Positions 1-11,745 of a stretch of 64,000 nucleotides of DNA are shown here, piece after piece; the first letter of the stretch is position 1; each line of letters opens with the position of its first letter. The notes beneath the pieces are model-generated. The model saw only the letters and a program-made list of their open reading frames with translations. It had not been told where the DNA came from and made no database searches. The DNA is taken from NCBI GenBank assembly GCA_949358305.1, contig OX442320.1, positions 4,976,259-5,040,258 on the forward strand, read 5' to 3'. Both the position numbers and the translations under genes were made by a program. This stretch comes from Strigamia acuminata (lineage: Eukaryota > Arthropoda > Chilopoda > Geophilomorpha > Linotaeniidae).

Positions 1-660
1 AAACAACAAATTTCATTACGCATTTCTCCACCTTTAACTCTTTTCCCCCGTAGAAAATTGCACACCCCATAAGAGACAAAGTGGCATCAGGTGTTGGGTT
101 GATTCAACTATCTCCATTTTTTAGATACGACGCTACGATAAGATGACATCTAAACTCCTGTCATGTCGCCGGTGCATTTCGATGCACCGCTCAAAACAAA
201 CATAGGTTTCTCTGCCTTCGTCTCCCAATTTGAATAACACCCCCTAACCGAGACCAAAGAAAAATATCTAAATCGCCTGCGATTGGTGGAAATAAACGAC
301 GGCGAGGAGAAAAAAAGCCTCGTCTTCGCTTGCTTTCACTTTAAAATCATCCCAGCGGTGCAAGATCCCCGGAGTACGATCGATGCAAAGTGGTGGGAGA
401 CAGCAACACGAGATGGGATATTGGGAAAAAGACGCCGAGTAAAAAAAAAGTAAGATGGAGACCATCAAAGAGTAACCCGGGCCAGATAGTGGGGTCTGCG
501 CGACCCAATTACTGTTCGCCAGTCCTAAAATGTGTCCATCAAGCCGGAAAGGCATTAAGACAAAACCCGCTCGACGTTTGACGTTTTCAACTTATATTTA
601 ATTATTGTTGGAAATTTATCGATCAGGCTTTTTTTTTTTTATATTTTTATTTTTTTATAT
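1..660. other. AT-rich stretch, no gene recognised
   Basis: Two overlapping short open frames lie on opposite strands at 268-581, but neither resembles a known protein. A perfect 7 bp stem with a TTCG loop sits at 171-188 (arms GGTGCAT and ATGCACC). A T-rich tract at 630-660 precedes the tandem duplication. Confidence 0.5.
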
Positions 661-1197
661 AGAAACCGGTATTCTATTTTTCTTCATGTTAGGCTTGAGT
701 ATTTTTAGGCCTTTTAGCTCGTGCTGTGCTGTTGATTGTTAATCGATGATCTCTGTTGCAAGTTTACTTGGTTTGTTAAGAGTTTCGATTGTTTTCATTA
801 GAGCTTTGGAATTTGTAGAGGAAAGAGCTGTCTTTGTCTCTCTGTCTCTGTCTTTGCTTTGATTAGTCAATGTAGTTCAGTCTTTAGGCCCAATCAAGAC
901 CACACTTTTAATCCCTCACCTCTTTTCCACTCTCCAATTTAGAAACCAGTCTTCTATTTTTATTCATCTGAGTGTTGAGTATTTTTAGGCCTTTTAGCTC
1001 ATGGAATGCTGTTGATTGTTAATCGATGATCTGTGTTGCAAGTCTGCTTGGTTTGTTGAGAATTTTGATTGTTTTCATTAGAGAAAAGAGCTGTCTTTGT
1101 CTTTCTCTGTCTTCTCTTAGGTCAGATGCAGTTTTGGTCTTTAGGCCCAATCAAGATAGCACTTTTAATCCTTCACCTCTTTTCCACTATCCAATAT
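661..1197. repeat. Tandem duplication, two ~260-280 bp units
   Basis: Unit 1 (661-940) and unit 2 (941-1197) begin with near-identical AGAAACC(G/A)GT and share the same order of blocks: TATTTTTAGGCCTTTTAGCTC, GTTAATCGATGATCT, GTTTTCATTAGAG, CTTTAGGCCCAATCAAGA and CACCTCTTTTCCACT. Unit 2 lacks about 20 bp in the middle. Divergence is moderate, so the duplication is not very recent. No long reading frame crosses both units. Confidence 0.85.
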
Positions 1198-3205
1198 CCG
1201 CTCCTGGATCCGCCAGCAGTCATTTAACTGGGACGAACATTTGCATTGAGTAGAATTCGTGCGCGATTGTTTCCGAGTCCACGGTGGTCAAGACCACAAG
1301 AACGTCGCACGACGGAAGATATACGAGAGTCTGCTATCTTAACGGCAAAACTGCTTCCACTTGGTGATCAAATTGGACATGCTTTTACACAACAATGATC
1401 TGAAGTCATTTAATTTTGGTGAGTTAGTATACAGTGTAGCGTGTAGCGTGCAGCGGGCGTTAGCTCCAGCGCTGTTTCTTGATATCGCGGAAGGTGAAAG
1501 AAAAGTTAAACCCTTAGAGAAGCGCCCCAAGAGGTCAGTGAATCGATTGGCCAAATGGTCAGAGGTCCGCTGTCTCAGGGTCTGGTCAAACTAAGCCTTG
1601 TTCGATGCTCCTCTCTTTTCTTAAGATTATTATCTTATTAGAACAACATTCCAGGTGCACTCTTCCAGATAAAAGGGTTTTGTCGAGTGTATACAACTTT
1701 TCAATAACATTACCTCTTTTCGGATGCAGGAGTGCATATTATCCATTCAATATTCGCACCAATGCTGCACGAAGATATTGCCAAGGTAAACACGCGTCAA
1801 ATTGTAATCCAAACAAAAACTGACAAACGACGAATCGGACCACGTGCCAAGGAGAGATAAAAATAGATCAAACTAGGGTAGAAACAATTTTGGATTAAAC
1901 TCTACATTTTTCCACCCGTGCGTTCGTCAATAAACAGAAGGAATATCTATCTAACGGCGATTTGGTTCTGTTTTAGCGAGTTATCGATCCAACCTCTTCG
2001 AATAAATTCACTTTATCTATTTTTAAAATCCAATTATATCTAAACTTTATCAGTTCAGCCAGAAGAAATAATAATACCAACAAGCGATGACAGAAATATG
2101 ACCAATAAATAAGTAAAATAAACAATAAGTACAGCAGGTAAATTAATTTATCTTTTTCTTTTTAGACGATTGAACGACTCCTCAGCAATGTCTAATTTCA
2201 ACAAATATACCTTGGAAGCAAAAAAAAATTCTCAGACGACGACGAAAGATCAGCTACACCTTTTTCATTACCCAATAATTCAATTTCCACGCTTAATGCC
2301 GACAGAATGCAAATCACATGAAACTGGAAATTATATTAGGTGACAATGGGAAGGCAATTTTTAAGTGTCAAGAGATTGTTGATTCAACGCTGCAAGAATT
2401 TCTTCTTTTTCTCATTCACACATACAGAAATTTCATTGCAATTTCCAATTTAATAAGATAATTTTTTTTTCTCCGATAAACGCAAGCCGAAGTGATGCTA
2501 GCATTTCTCCTGCACATTTTCATATCACTTGAAACCTCGTCCCCTGAGCTTCAAAATGGCAGGGGAAAAAATTGAGTAAATCCTTACGCAAACCAACAGC
2601 AGCAGAAAGATATTCGAAAAAAAAAAGATAACTGTTTAGAAAACAAACTTCAGAGCCAAAGTCAAACATGTTCAACAAATTAGGCCTAAAAAGGTAAATT
2701 GTATTTCTGGTCCTGTCGTATGTATGAAAAAAGTGGGAATTACCATGCTCTTTCTAACAGAGACAATTTTCTTGATCTTTTCAGTATCACTATTGCAAAT
2801 GTGGTTGTCACTTAAAACAGAAGTCAGCTGAATTAAATTATTTCCTTCCCGCAGGTAATACAAGAAAGCCATGATCAATTGCCTGTTTTTCCAACTTTTA
2901 CATTATTCAAGCCCTTTAAGGCCTGCAATTTCAATCAATTTCCAGGCTTAATTCCTTACATTTCACTTTGGACTAAAGGCGTCTCTTTGCAGAAGCGGAA
3001 ACTCCATCTTAAAACGTGAAAAAACGGCTGCAACCAGATAAAGTCACCTCTTTTCTTCAACATAAAAGATATTCTAAGAATAAAAATACCGTATATTCAG
3101 CGTCAAATACCACGACTGAATAGCCGAATAATATTTCAAAACCCATAAAAGAAATCGATAATTAAACGCATGGGACTCAATTATAACACATAGATTTACT
3201 ATTTA
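1198..3205. other. Unique non-coding DNA
   Basis: Only short open frames occur here and none is recognisable. The part at 1198-1600 is richer in GC and CpG than its surroundings (sites such as GTGCGCGATTG and GAACGTCGCACGACGG), which could mark a promoter or an old repeat. The rest is AT-rich with poly-T and poly-A tracts. Confidence 0.4.
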
Positions 3206-3460
3206 AAACAAGTTTTAACTATCGAAAACACGTTTTAACTAATGAAAACACGTTTTAACTATCGAAAACACATTTTAACTATCGAAAACACGTTTTAACT
3301 ATCGAAAAGACGTTTTAACTATCGAAAAGACGTTTTAACTATCGAAACACGTTTTAACTATCGAAAACACGTTTTAACTAATGAAAACACGTTTTAACTA
3401 ATGAAAACACGTTTTAACTATCAAAAACACATTTTAACTATTGAAAAGACGTCTCAACAC
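3206..3460. repeat. 20 bp minisatellite, about 13 copies
   Basis: The unit CGTTTTAACTATCGAAAACA repeats with an exact 20 bp register. Common variants are AATG for ATCG and CATTTT for CGTTTT, and a few copies have single-base deletions. It is not transcribed into any meaningful reading frame. Confidence 0.95.
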
Positions 3461-4330
3461 CTGTAAGATTTTCTAACGTAGGACCCCAATGGGGATTTTG
3501 AACCATTTTGCAACAAGCGGGTTTTCCCAACGGCAAAGCCGAACAACACAATCAACATTTCCGCAAACAAAGAAATAATTCCTCCACCAAAAATATTTTC
3601 CCCCCACCAAAAACTCCACACTTTAACGCACACATTGCCTTATTCTATTAAAATCCCCAGCACTAAATCCTTAATTTGATGACCTCATGCCCCGCCATAA
3701 CTCCTAATCAATGTTTCGCTAACCGAACTTAAAGCCGGCCATTCCGCACCGCAACATGCAACATACGAGCAATGCCCACAACCACAATCGTCCACACATC
3801 CAGCAAGAAAAAGCGAAGAAAAAGCCCAAACTGCACTAGAGCACCATTGCCAGCTTCCTCCCCACCTCATATCACAGCTGGCAATGCACTGGATCAATTT
3901 GGCGCGGTGTTTCACTTGATTTCCGGTCTAGAGTGGACTTGCTTCCGCCCGGCCGTGCTGCCGCCCGTAAATTATTATTTGCATGGCATTTCACAAGTAA
4001 ATAAAAGAGGGGGAGGAGAAAAAAATGGATGAAATTTCCTTTCTAGAGCTCGAGCCAACTGTTGAGTTTTCCAAGCTGTTGTCACGACTTGTAATTGGAT
4101 CACTATTTCATCGGATATTGTGCTTCTGGCAACGTTGTCACCACAACAGTGGCAAACGTCAATAAGATTATGGCGCGCCATACCAAAACTAATGGCCGAC
4201 TGGTTTGAAAAGCAGCGGCTCGCTATAAATTTCCTATCTGCTTGTTTTAACCTGATCTATGTGTCAACTGTAATCATACGTGCTGCACATCTATCATCGG
4301 CTTTTCAAGTGGTTATATTTCAATGGCGAT
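3461..4330. other. Unique, GC-richer non-coding block
   Basis: Non-repetitive sequence between two minisatellites. Short opposite-strand frames at 3685-3915 (minus) and 3772-4032 (plus) have no recognisable product. A TATA-like CGCTATAAAT lies near 4219. Its unique character makes it a candidate regulatory segment, but nothing here proves function. Confidence 0.3.
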
Positions 4331-4950
4331 TGTGTTGTTTGGGTAAATTAGGGCGGAATTTGGGGGTTTGGGAATTGGACGTTGGTGTTGGGAGGTTGGG
4401 TTTTGTTGAGGGGTTTATTGTGGTGGAGAAATGTTGGTGTTTTGGAAGGTTTTCTTGTTTAGGGAGATTTTATTGATGTTTATGGTGGTTTTCTTGTTGG
4501 TTTGGGAGGTTTTATTGCTGGTTAGAAGGATTTTGATGGAGTTTGTATTGTTTTGGTGTGATGTTGCAAGATGCTGGTATTTTTTCTTCAAAATTCTGCC
4601 ATTTTCGTGCGAAAATCTGCCCATTAGCTGTAGAATTCTGCCATTTTGATGCTGAAATCTGCTATTAGATGCTAAAATCTGTCATTAGATGCTAAAATCT
4701 GTCATTTTAAAGCAAAAATCTGCCATTTTGATGCTAAAATCTGCCATTTTGATGCTAAAATCTGCCAATTTGATGCGAAAATCTGCCAATTTGATGCAAA
4801 ATTCTGCATTTTCCACAAAATTCTGCCATTTCTCTGCCATTTAACACAATTCTGCCGGTTTTCTGCCATTTTAACACACAATTCTGCCATTTTTCTATCA
4901 TTTTCCACCAAGATTCAACCGGATTCTGCGCATTCCAGCCATTATCTGTC
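4331..4950. repeat. G/T-rich tract followed by a 21 bp minisatellite
   Basis: From 4331 to about 4580 the plus strand is G/T-rich simple sequence. From about 4590 a degenerate 21 bp unit CTGCCATTTTGATGCTAAAAT repeats about 14-16 times with variants GATGCGAAAAT and CAATTTGATG. Open frames on both strands through it are by-products of the 3-divisible period. Confidence 0.85.
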
Positions 4951-7199
4951 GGATTTTGTCGTGACAAATGAACACAACTTAAAAATCATCCAAAAAATCA
5001 TTACAACATTTACTCCCACAGATTACCAGCAGAAAATGGCACAAAAAGTAAAAAAACAAGCCCGTAATTGTCCGATTTTATCACTTAACTTCAACAAAAG
5101 CCCAGTTTAGACACTAAACGTGCGATTTATAACGCTTGATTGAATAATTACCTCTCCAAAGGGAACAGCAGTTATACAGCGCAGCACCGTGCTGTACACC
5201 CATAACTCAACTTTAAACCTTTAAAAGCAGCGTAATAAATGTATTCAAAACAAACCTTGTTTTTATAAATTATCATATTTTTTTAAAGCATAAAAACACT
5301 TAGAAATATGAATTTTAGTCTACCTCGTAAAAATATCAAATAAATTACGTCGAAATCGATAAAAATGTGCACGAAACTTCATAAAACGCTTCAGGAAACA
5401 TCGATAAATTAAAATTACAAAAAGTTGATCCTGAGTTAGTTTAATAAGCCAAATGCCATTCAATTAGGCTAATTATGATGTAATGTCTTGTTTGTGTGCA
5501 AGATGGAGGCGGAAATATAAAAAATTAAGAATATTTTTAAAAATGGCATTTTTTCGAGTTTTTTTTTTTTTTTTGACATTTTTCAGCCGGGACAATTAAG
5601 TCTCCGTATTGGTTAAAGAAGACAAATTTGTTGGGGATGAAATAAGAGAAACGAGGATTTTTTTGCGCTCCGTTAGGAGAGGAAAAAATATAATGCGTTT
5701 GAATCGATTTCCATATTTTGTTCTTGGAATGAATTGTTTGAGTCAAATGGTAAATGTTAGAAAATGTTGAATAAAAAATTTTGTTTTTGTTAAAATTTTT
5801 TTTTTTAAAATATTATATATATTATATATATACAATATATGTATATTTATACTGTATATATACATATATACATATATAATATACATTTTTTTAATAATAT
5901 TTTTGAAGGATTTGAGGATTTTTCATGTTTTCAACAATTATTGTTACCGTATGTCTTTTCAACAATTATTTTCAACAATTATTGTTACCGTATGTCTTTT
6001 CAACAATTATTGCTACCGTATGTCTTTTCAACAATTATTGTTAATATATTTCAACAATTTTCAAGTTTTTTGACAATTGTTTTTCTTATGCATTGACATG
6101 TTTTCGTTAAATTTTTGTTTTTAACATTTTGTCATTTTTTCCTCATAAATTTTAATGCATTTTTTCCATGTCAGAAACCTCTAATATCTTTCTAAAAACA
6201 AATTACCTAAACTCTATTTTAAATATTTTATGCCTTCTTTTCAATTTAAAAAAAACTTTACATTTTTTTTTAAAAAAACAAATCACCAAAACTTTATTTT
6301 TAATATTTAATTTCCTTTTCCAATCCACAAATTTCCTTTCCCATAAAATTTCCCAATTAAAACTAAAACTCCACATAAAATAAATCAATAAGAAAAAAAA
6401 TAAACAAAACATATAAAATAAAATATTCTTTCAAAAATCCAATTTAAAATTTCCAACCGACAAATACAAAACAATATATATATTTAATCAAACATTTCTC
6501 TAACTCATGATTCAGTTTGCCAAAACCAAAAAAAAGAAATAAAAACAAACACAAAACTCCAATCCCCAACAAAATAAACAAACCCCATCCAACCTATAGA
6601 AGCAAACAATTGGAAAATCCTATTTGATCAATGACCAATACAAAAGCATATGATGGTATCCAACGCACATTTACTTTTCATCACAAAACACTTTTTTTAA
6701 ACTAAATTCTTGATGCCATATTGATTTTACAATCAAACTTAAAAAACAATAAGTTTTAGGTCATTGTGTGGTAAACAAACAATCCCAGAATGCATTTCAT
6801 TAGCTAAATAAATATACATAAGTGGATTGCCCCTGGATGTCTTGTTATTTCTAGAAAATGGCATAAAATCATTTATAATTTACATTCATGAAAGGTTTTA
6901 TTTTTAGGAAAAGCCCAATGGTTTGATTTCCTGGATTTTGTCAAGTGATGCTTCACTGCAAAGCATTGAAAGTTGAAAAATGGTAATGGCCGAACGGGGT
7001 TTCAAAATTGCTGGTATTGGGGGATTGGTTTGTGTTTTGAGCGAAGAAGACATAATATTTACTGCTAAAATAAAGTTTGATTTCATTCGCGTGACACATG
7101 TGACAGTTGTTGTGTGACTTCCGGTTGGGCTCCGTTGCTTGGTGTGTCAATTAAGTTTTTTTTGTGTAGGTTGAATGTTGCTGGGTATTCTACAAGTTG
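4951..7199. other. AT-rich DNA with TA and CAACAATTATT short repeats
   Basis: Contains an (AT)n-like tract at 5810-5885. At 5928-6062 there are about four tandem units around TTTTCAACAATTATTGTTAC with CGTATGTC spacers. Homopolymer A and T tracts are frequent. No gene, RNA gene or TIR element was recognised. Confidence 0.6.
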
Positions 7200-7756
7200 A
7201 TTTTTTTGGTCTTATGTAAAGATTGTATTGTTTTATGTAAAGATTGTATTGTTTTAAATAAATAATGTATTTTTCTATGTAAATATTGTATTGTTCTATG
7301 TAAAGATTGTATTGTTTTATGTAAAGATTGTATTGTTTTATGTAAAGATTGCATTGTTTTATGTAAAGATTGTTGTGTTTTAAGTAAAGATTGTATTGTT
7401 CTAAGTAAAGATTGTACTGTTTTATGTAAAAATGTATTGTTTTATGTAAAGATTATATTGTGTTATGTAACAATTATATTGTTTTAGGTAAAAATTGTAT
7501 TGTTTTAGGTAAAAATTGTATTGTTTAATGTAAAAATTGTATTGTTTTATGTAAAAATTGTAAAAATTGTATTGTTTTATGTAAAAATTGTAAAAATTGT
7601 ATTGTTTAAGCTAAAAATTGTATTGTTTTATGTAAAAATTGTATTGTTTAAGCTAAAAATTGTATTGTTTAAGCTAAAAATTGCATTGTTTAAGCTAAAA
7701 ATTGCATTGTTTAAGCTAAAAATTGCATTGTTTAAGCTAAAAATTGCTTTGTTAAA
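7200..7756. repeat. 21 bp minisatellite, about 26 copies
   Basis: The unit is GTAAAGATTGTATTGTTTTAT, drifting to GTAAAAATTGTATTGTTTAA with GCT in the last third. The left half favours ATG before TAAAG; the right half is homogeneous for AAGCTAAAAATTG, so variants are spatially blocked. The 21 bp period leaves one frame open (7521-7955), giving a fake heptapeptide repeat protein. Confidence 0.95.
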
Positions 7757-10700
7757 GGTTTCCAAACCTTCAGACATCTATCTCTTGCAACCACTGACCC
7801 TACCCAACCCCAAGAAGCAAAACCAACCCCACCTAATGAAGACAACAAAACAACCCTCCATATTTCAACCCCAACCAAACCAAACACCACCCCATCAAAA
7901 ATCCCCCTTAAATCCACACCAAAAAGAAATCAATACCATAAATAAAATTCCATAAATAAATTGCCAAAAATCTCCCATCTTCCTTCACCTAAGCATATAC
8001 ACCCAACTCCAATTGAATCAGGTTTTAGTGCTCATCCTTATCTCCAGCTCAGCACGTGCTCAAGAAACAACCTACGTATAATGAAACCGGTCCTTTTAAT
8101 CCCCTTGTTTATAAAGATTGGTTGTACCGGGGTCCTCATCTCATCCCAACTCGTCCCCTCCTTTTTTCTTCATCTTCTTTTTCCTTTTTTTCTTCTCCTC
8201 TTGCCACCAGTTTTGTTATTTTAATTTCTGAATGGGAAACAGCTGCTGCCTTGCAGCAAAGCAAATGGAAAGCAGCCCTTGTGTTTTCGCTAGATATGGA
8301 GACCAACTTAATTACACTGCTGTGCTGACCCCCCACTTTACCAGACATCTTACTTGCTCTTCTTGCATGGCCCCTGGCTATTCATATCTCTTTTGAACTT
8401 TTCTTTTCATTACCTTCTGCAAATTTAACATTTAAAACGCCGATTAAATATGTATACGCGCTTAGACATACGGCAGCCCCTAATCTAGGGTCTGTGCCCG
8501 GTAGCTTGTTGCCAGTTCCAAACACTGTTAGGTTTCTTGTGGGGTGCGAAAGTCTAAATTCTCTAAATTCTGATTGGTCAAAATAGGTCAATACAATGTA
8601 GTCTAACTGATTTATAATGACCCAACACATGGACTCTCCGAGAACTGATCGGCTGAGAAATGACCGGCCCCTTTGGTACTCCGATGCAAAATCTTGCGTC
8701 ACGAACACGAAGATCAAAGAAACAACCGGCTTTTCTGAAACTTCGACGAAGTGGGATTCGAAGAAGTCATCAAGGGGGTGAATTAATTAAATATTTGACC
8801 TAATACAGCGGGCTAATTTTTACGTAGATGATTTTCTGCCGCCTGTGAATGATGTTAGAAATATCCAAATGGCCCTTGGCAGAAAAAAAAGTTGTAATTT
8901 TCTTCCAATATAAAATCAATATTATTTTGATCTGTTGTCGCGGGATCCTTAAAACGCAAAGAGCCCGTAGGTCGTCTACTCGAACTATTCGGCAACCCGG
9001 AGATGAAATTATCGCGTCGCAAGATTTATTCAAGAATGACTCAAGAACAACATACTACCCATGACCAAAAGTATTAGACCACACCAGCAAAATCAACACA
9101 AAATTTTATTCTTCACCCAATAACTTTGGAGTAGTAAATGATAGATACAAAAATAAAAATGCACGGAAAAGACCTGTTTTTGAGTATAAACCTAAATTAA
9201 AGCCCATACACATTGACAATTAACCCTACTTCTTGTGTTGTTTTAAAACAACAATAAGAATGAGCTCCAATTTCAAGGATGCTTCTATTGTTTCAAACCA
9301 TTGTTTGGCAAGAACTTCAGCAATTCACATTTTTAGTACACTTCAGGCTGACTTTGAGATTAAACAAACAAAACCAATCTACTCACAAAATGCACTTAAA
9401 TCTCTTTTTTTTTAAAAAGAAAAAGAATTAAAACAAATTTTATGAGAAAACATTTTCCATTCCAACCATCTCCAACAAACATTAAACAATAAATTCCAGC
9501 TATAAATTACATTCTTAAATAAACATCAGAAGAGAGAAAAGGAAAAAAAAATTTTCTCAAGGTTCCGTGGAAGATTAGAAAAAAGAGCCCTTTAAAACAT
9601 CCCATTGATAAAGATTTATTGAGCTCAATATGATGACACAGTAGCCAAAGTGATAATGGTAGAATAAATCTTTGTTAATCTGAGCCAACATCAACGGACT
9701 ATAAAAATGGAAGTAAGTGAAAACACCATTCAACAAATAAAAAAAAAATTTAATTTCCAACAAGCCATAGCAATAATGCACATAGTCATTACAATAACAA
9801 CAAATAAAATAGACTGCAATTCATAAATTAGACAAAACAACAATGGAATTGCATTATCTTGTTGACATTGGTTGCCTAGGTGTTTGGCATTGTCTGTTGC
9901 AACTCAAATATTACAATGCTAATTTTAGAATTGCATACAAAATGAATTGTTTATTGTTTCCTATGTTTTCAAGTTGCTGGGAATTATATTGAATTTTTTT
10001 TCTTTTTTTTTCTTATTTTCTTTTTTTTTATTAAAATGAAAATGCATTCAAATTCCACTTGAAAAATTTAATCATTTCAAACGCTGTCAATTGCACGACC
10101 CAAATTGAATTTTATGTCCCTCGTTAATCCGTGGCGGAGAAAAGAAATTAATGTTTGGAAATTAAAGACTAAAAATTGTGTTTTCCCATTCGTTTCTCGA
10201 CGAAAACAACTCTTCAAAATAGAAAATTAAAAATTTAATATTCCATGTTTTTCCTCCCTAGATTTTGAGCTAAATTTTCACTTTTTGACAAAAGAGGGCA
10301 ATGGAAAATAAATGGTAAAAAAAAGAATTCAAAAAATTAAATTTAAAAAAAAAAATCCTCACCTCAAAAACCACGAAAAATTCCTCCACATTTTTATCCA
10401 ATTTCACACTTGGCTTGCAGCCAAGCTGCCTTATTAGAAAAAAATTTCAACACTAAACAAGTTTAAGTCTTCCAAATCAAAATAAAAGAAATTTTAAAGT
10501 CAATTTTCAACTGCGGTTCAAAATTATTTAAAATCATTAATGTCTAAGGCCGGAGAAAACGACGTCACTGTATTCTGGGATGACAACAAGTAACAAACAT
10601 GCTTAGTTGGCAAGAAATGCATGACACGTGATTGCTGACGTCCAATCAGCGTTCAGAACAACGTATCAATAGGAAATAACACACGGATAAGTGTCCATGA

Positions 10701-10967
10701 TAGGACATAGATTAACTAGATCAAAACAACAACTCAATTTCTGTAATATTATTGATTTCTAGCGAGAATTACATCAGAATAAAACAATATCGTCAACATA
10801 AAATAATAATACAGTATAACAATTATAGATATATCCGAAATCAGCCATGGATAACCTTTAAAATCCAATATTTTTCAACTTCTGATACCGTTGACGACTG
10901 CTCTGACGACTCTGACGACTACTCTGATGTAAACCGTATAATGTTTTTCGCAATAACCATTGGTTGC
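7757..10967. other. AT-rich DNA, no gene recognised
   Basis: A pyrimidine tract lies at 8155-8215. The stretch at 8380-9060 is closer to average base composition, with small open frames on both strands (8382-8717 minus; 8849-9064 plus), but no domain is visible. A sequence like the inner part of a Tc1 TIR (TGACCAAAAGTATTAGACCA) starts near 9061 without a matching mate. The remainder is AT-rich with homopolymers. Confidence 0.45.
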
Positions 10968-11745
10968 CAAAATTTGGTTTTCGGTATTCGATTTTCGGTA
11001 TTAGGTTTTGGTATTTGGTTTTCAGTATTAAGTTTTGGTATTTGGTTTTCGGTATTAGTTTTTGGTATTCGGTATTCAGTATTAATTTTTGGTATTCGGT
11101 ATTCAGTATTAATTTTAGGTTTTTGGTATTTGTTTTTGGTATTCAGTATCCAGTATTTGATTTTGGTATTCGGTAGTAGTTTTTGGTATTCGGTATTCAG
11201 TATTAATTTTTGGTATTCGGTATTCAGTATTAATTTTTGGTATTTCGTATTTGTTTTTGGTATTAGATATTTGTTTTTGGTATTCAGTATTTGTTTTTGG
11301 TATTCGGTATTTGTTTTTGGTATTCGGTATTTGTTTTTGGTATTCGGTATTAATTTTTGGTTTTTAGTATTCAGTATCCAGTATTTGATTTTGGTATTCG
11401 ATAGTAGTTTTTGGTATTCAGTATTCAGTATTAATTTTTGGTATTTCGTATTTGTTTTTGGTATTAGGTATTTGTTTTTGGTATTCAGTATTTGTTTTTG
11501 GTATTCGGTATTTGTTTTTGGTATTCGGTATTAATTTTTGGTATTCGGTATTAGTTTTTCATATTCGGTATTAGTTTTTGATATTTGGTATTCGGTATTA
11601 GTTTTTGGTATTCGGTATTAATTTTTGGTATTCGGTATTAGTTTTTCATATTCGGTATTAGTTTTTGATATTTGGTATTCTGTATTAGTTTTTGTTATTC
11701 GGTATTAGTTTTTAGTATTCGGTATTGGTTTTGGGTATTTGGCCA
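10968..11745. repeat. 20 bp minisatellite, about 38 copies
   Basis: The unit TATTCGGTATTAGTTTTTGG repeats in an exact 20 bp register with variants CAGTAT, TTTGTT and TTAATT at fixed positions. A block of about 200 bp containing several variant units (CAGTATCCAGTATTTGATTT, then TCG(A/G)TAGTAG) recurs at about 11144 and 11365, indicating higher-order duplication. The 260-codon frame through it is a by-product. Confidence 0.95.

Noticed and set aside
3206-3460. Regularly spaced repeat resembling a CRISPR array
   Set aside because: There are no unique spacers; it is a continuous 20 bp tandem repeat in an animal genome.
7521-7955. 144-codon frame with heptapeptide repeats
   Set aside because: It follows from a 21 bp minisatellite whose unit is divisible by three. 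The non-repeat tail has no domain.
9061-9085. Tc1-like inner TIR TGACCAAAAGTATTAGACCA
   Set aside because: Single end with no mate or TA-bounded terminus seen; only mentioned within the region entry.
10752-11534. 260-codon frame rich in Phe, Tyr and Val
   Set aside because: Mostly translation of the 20 bp array in shifting frames, with an unremarkable N-terminus. No promoter or conserved motif.
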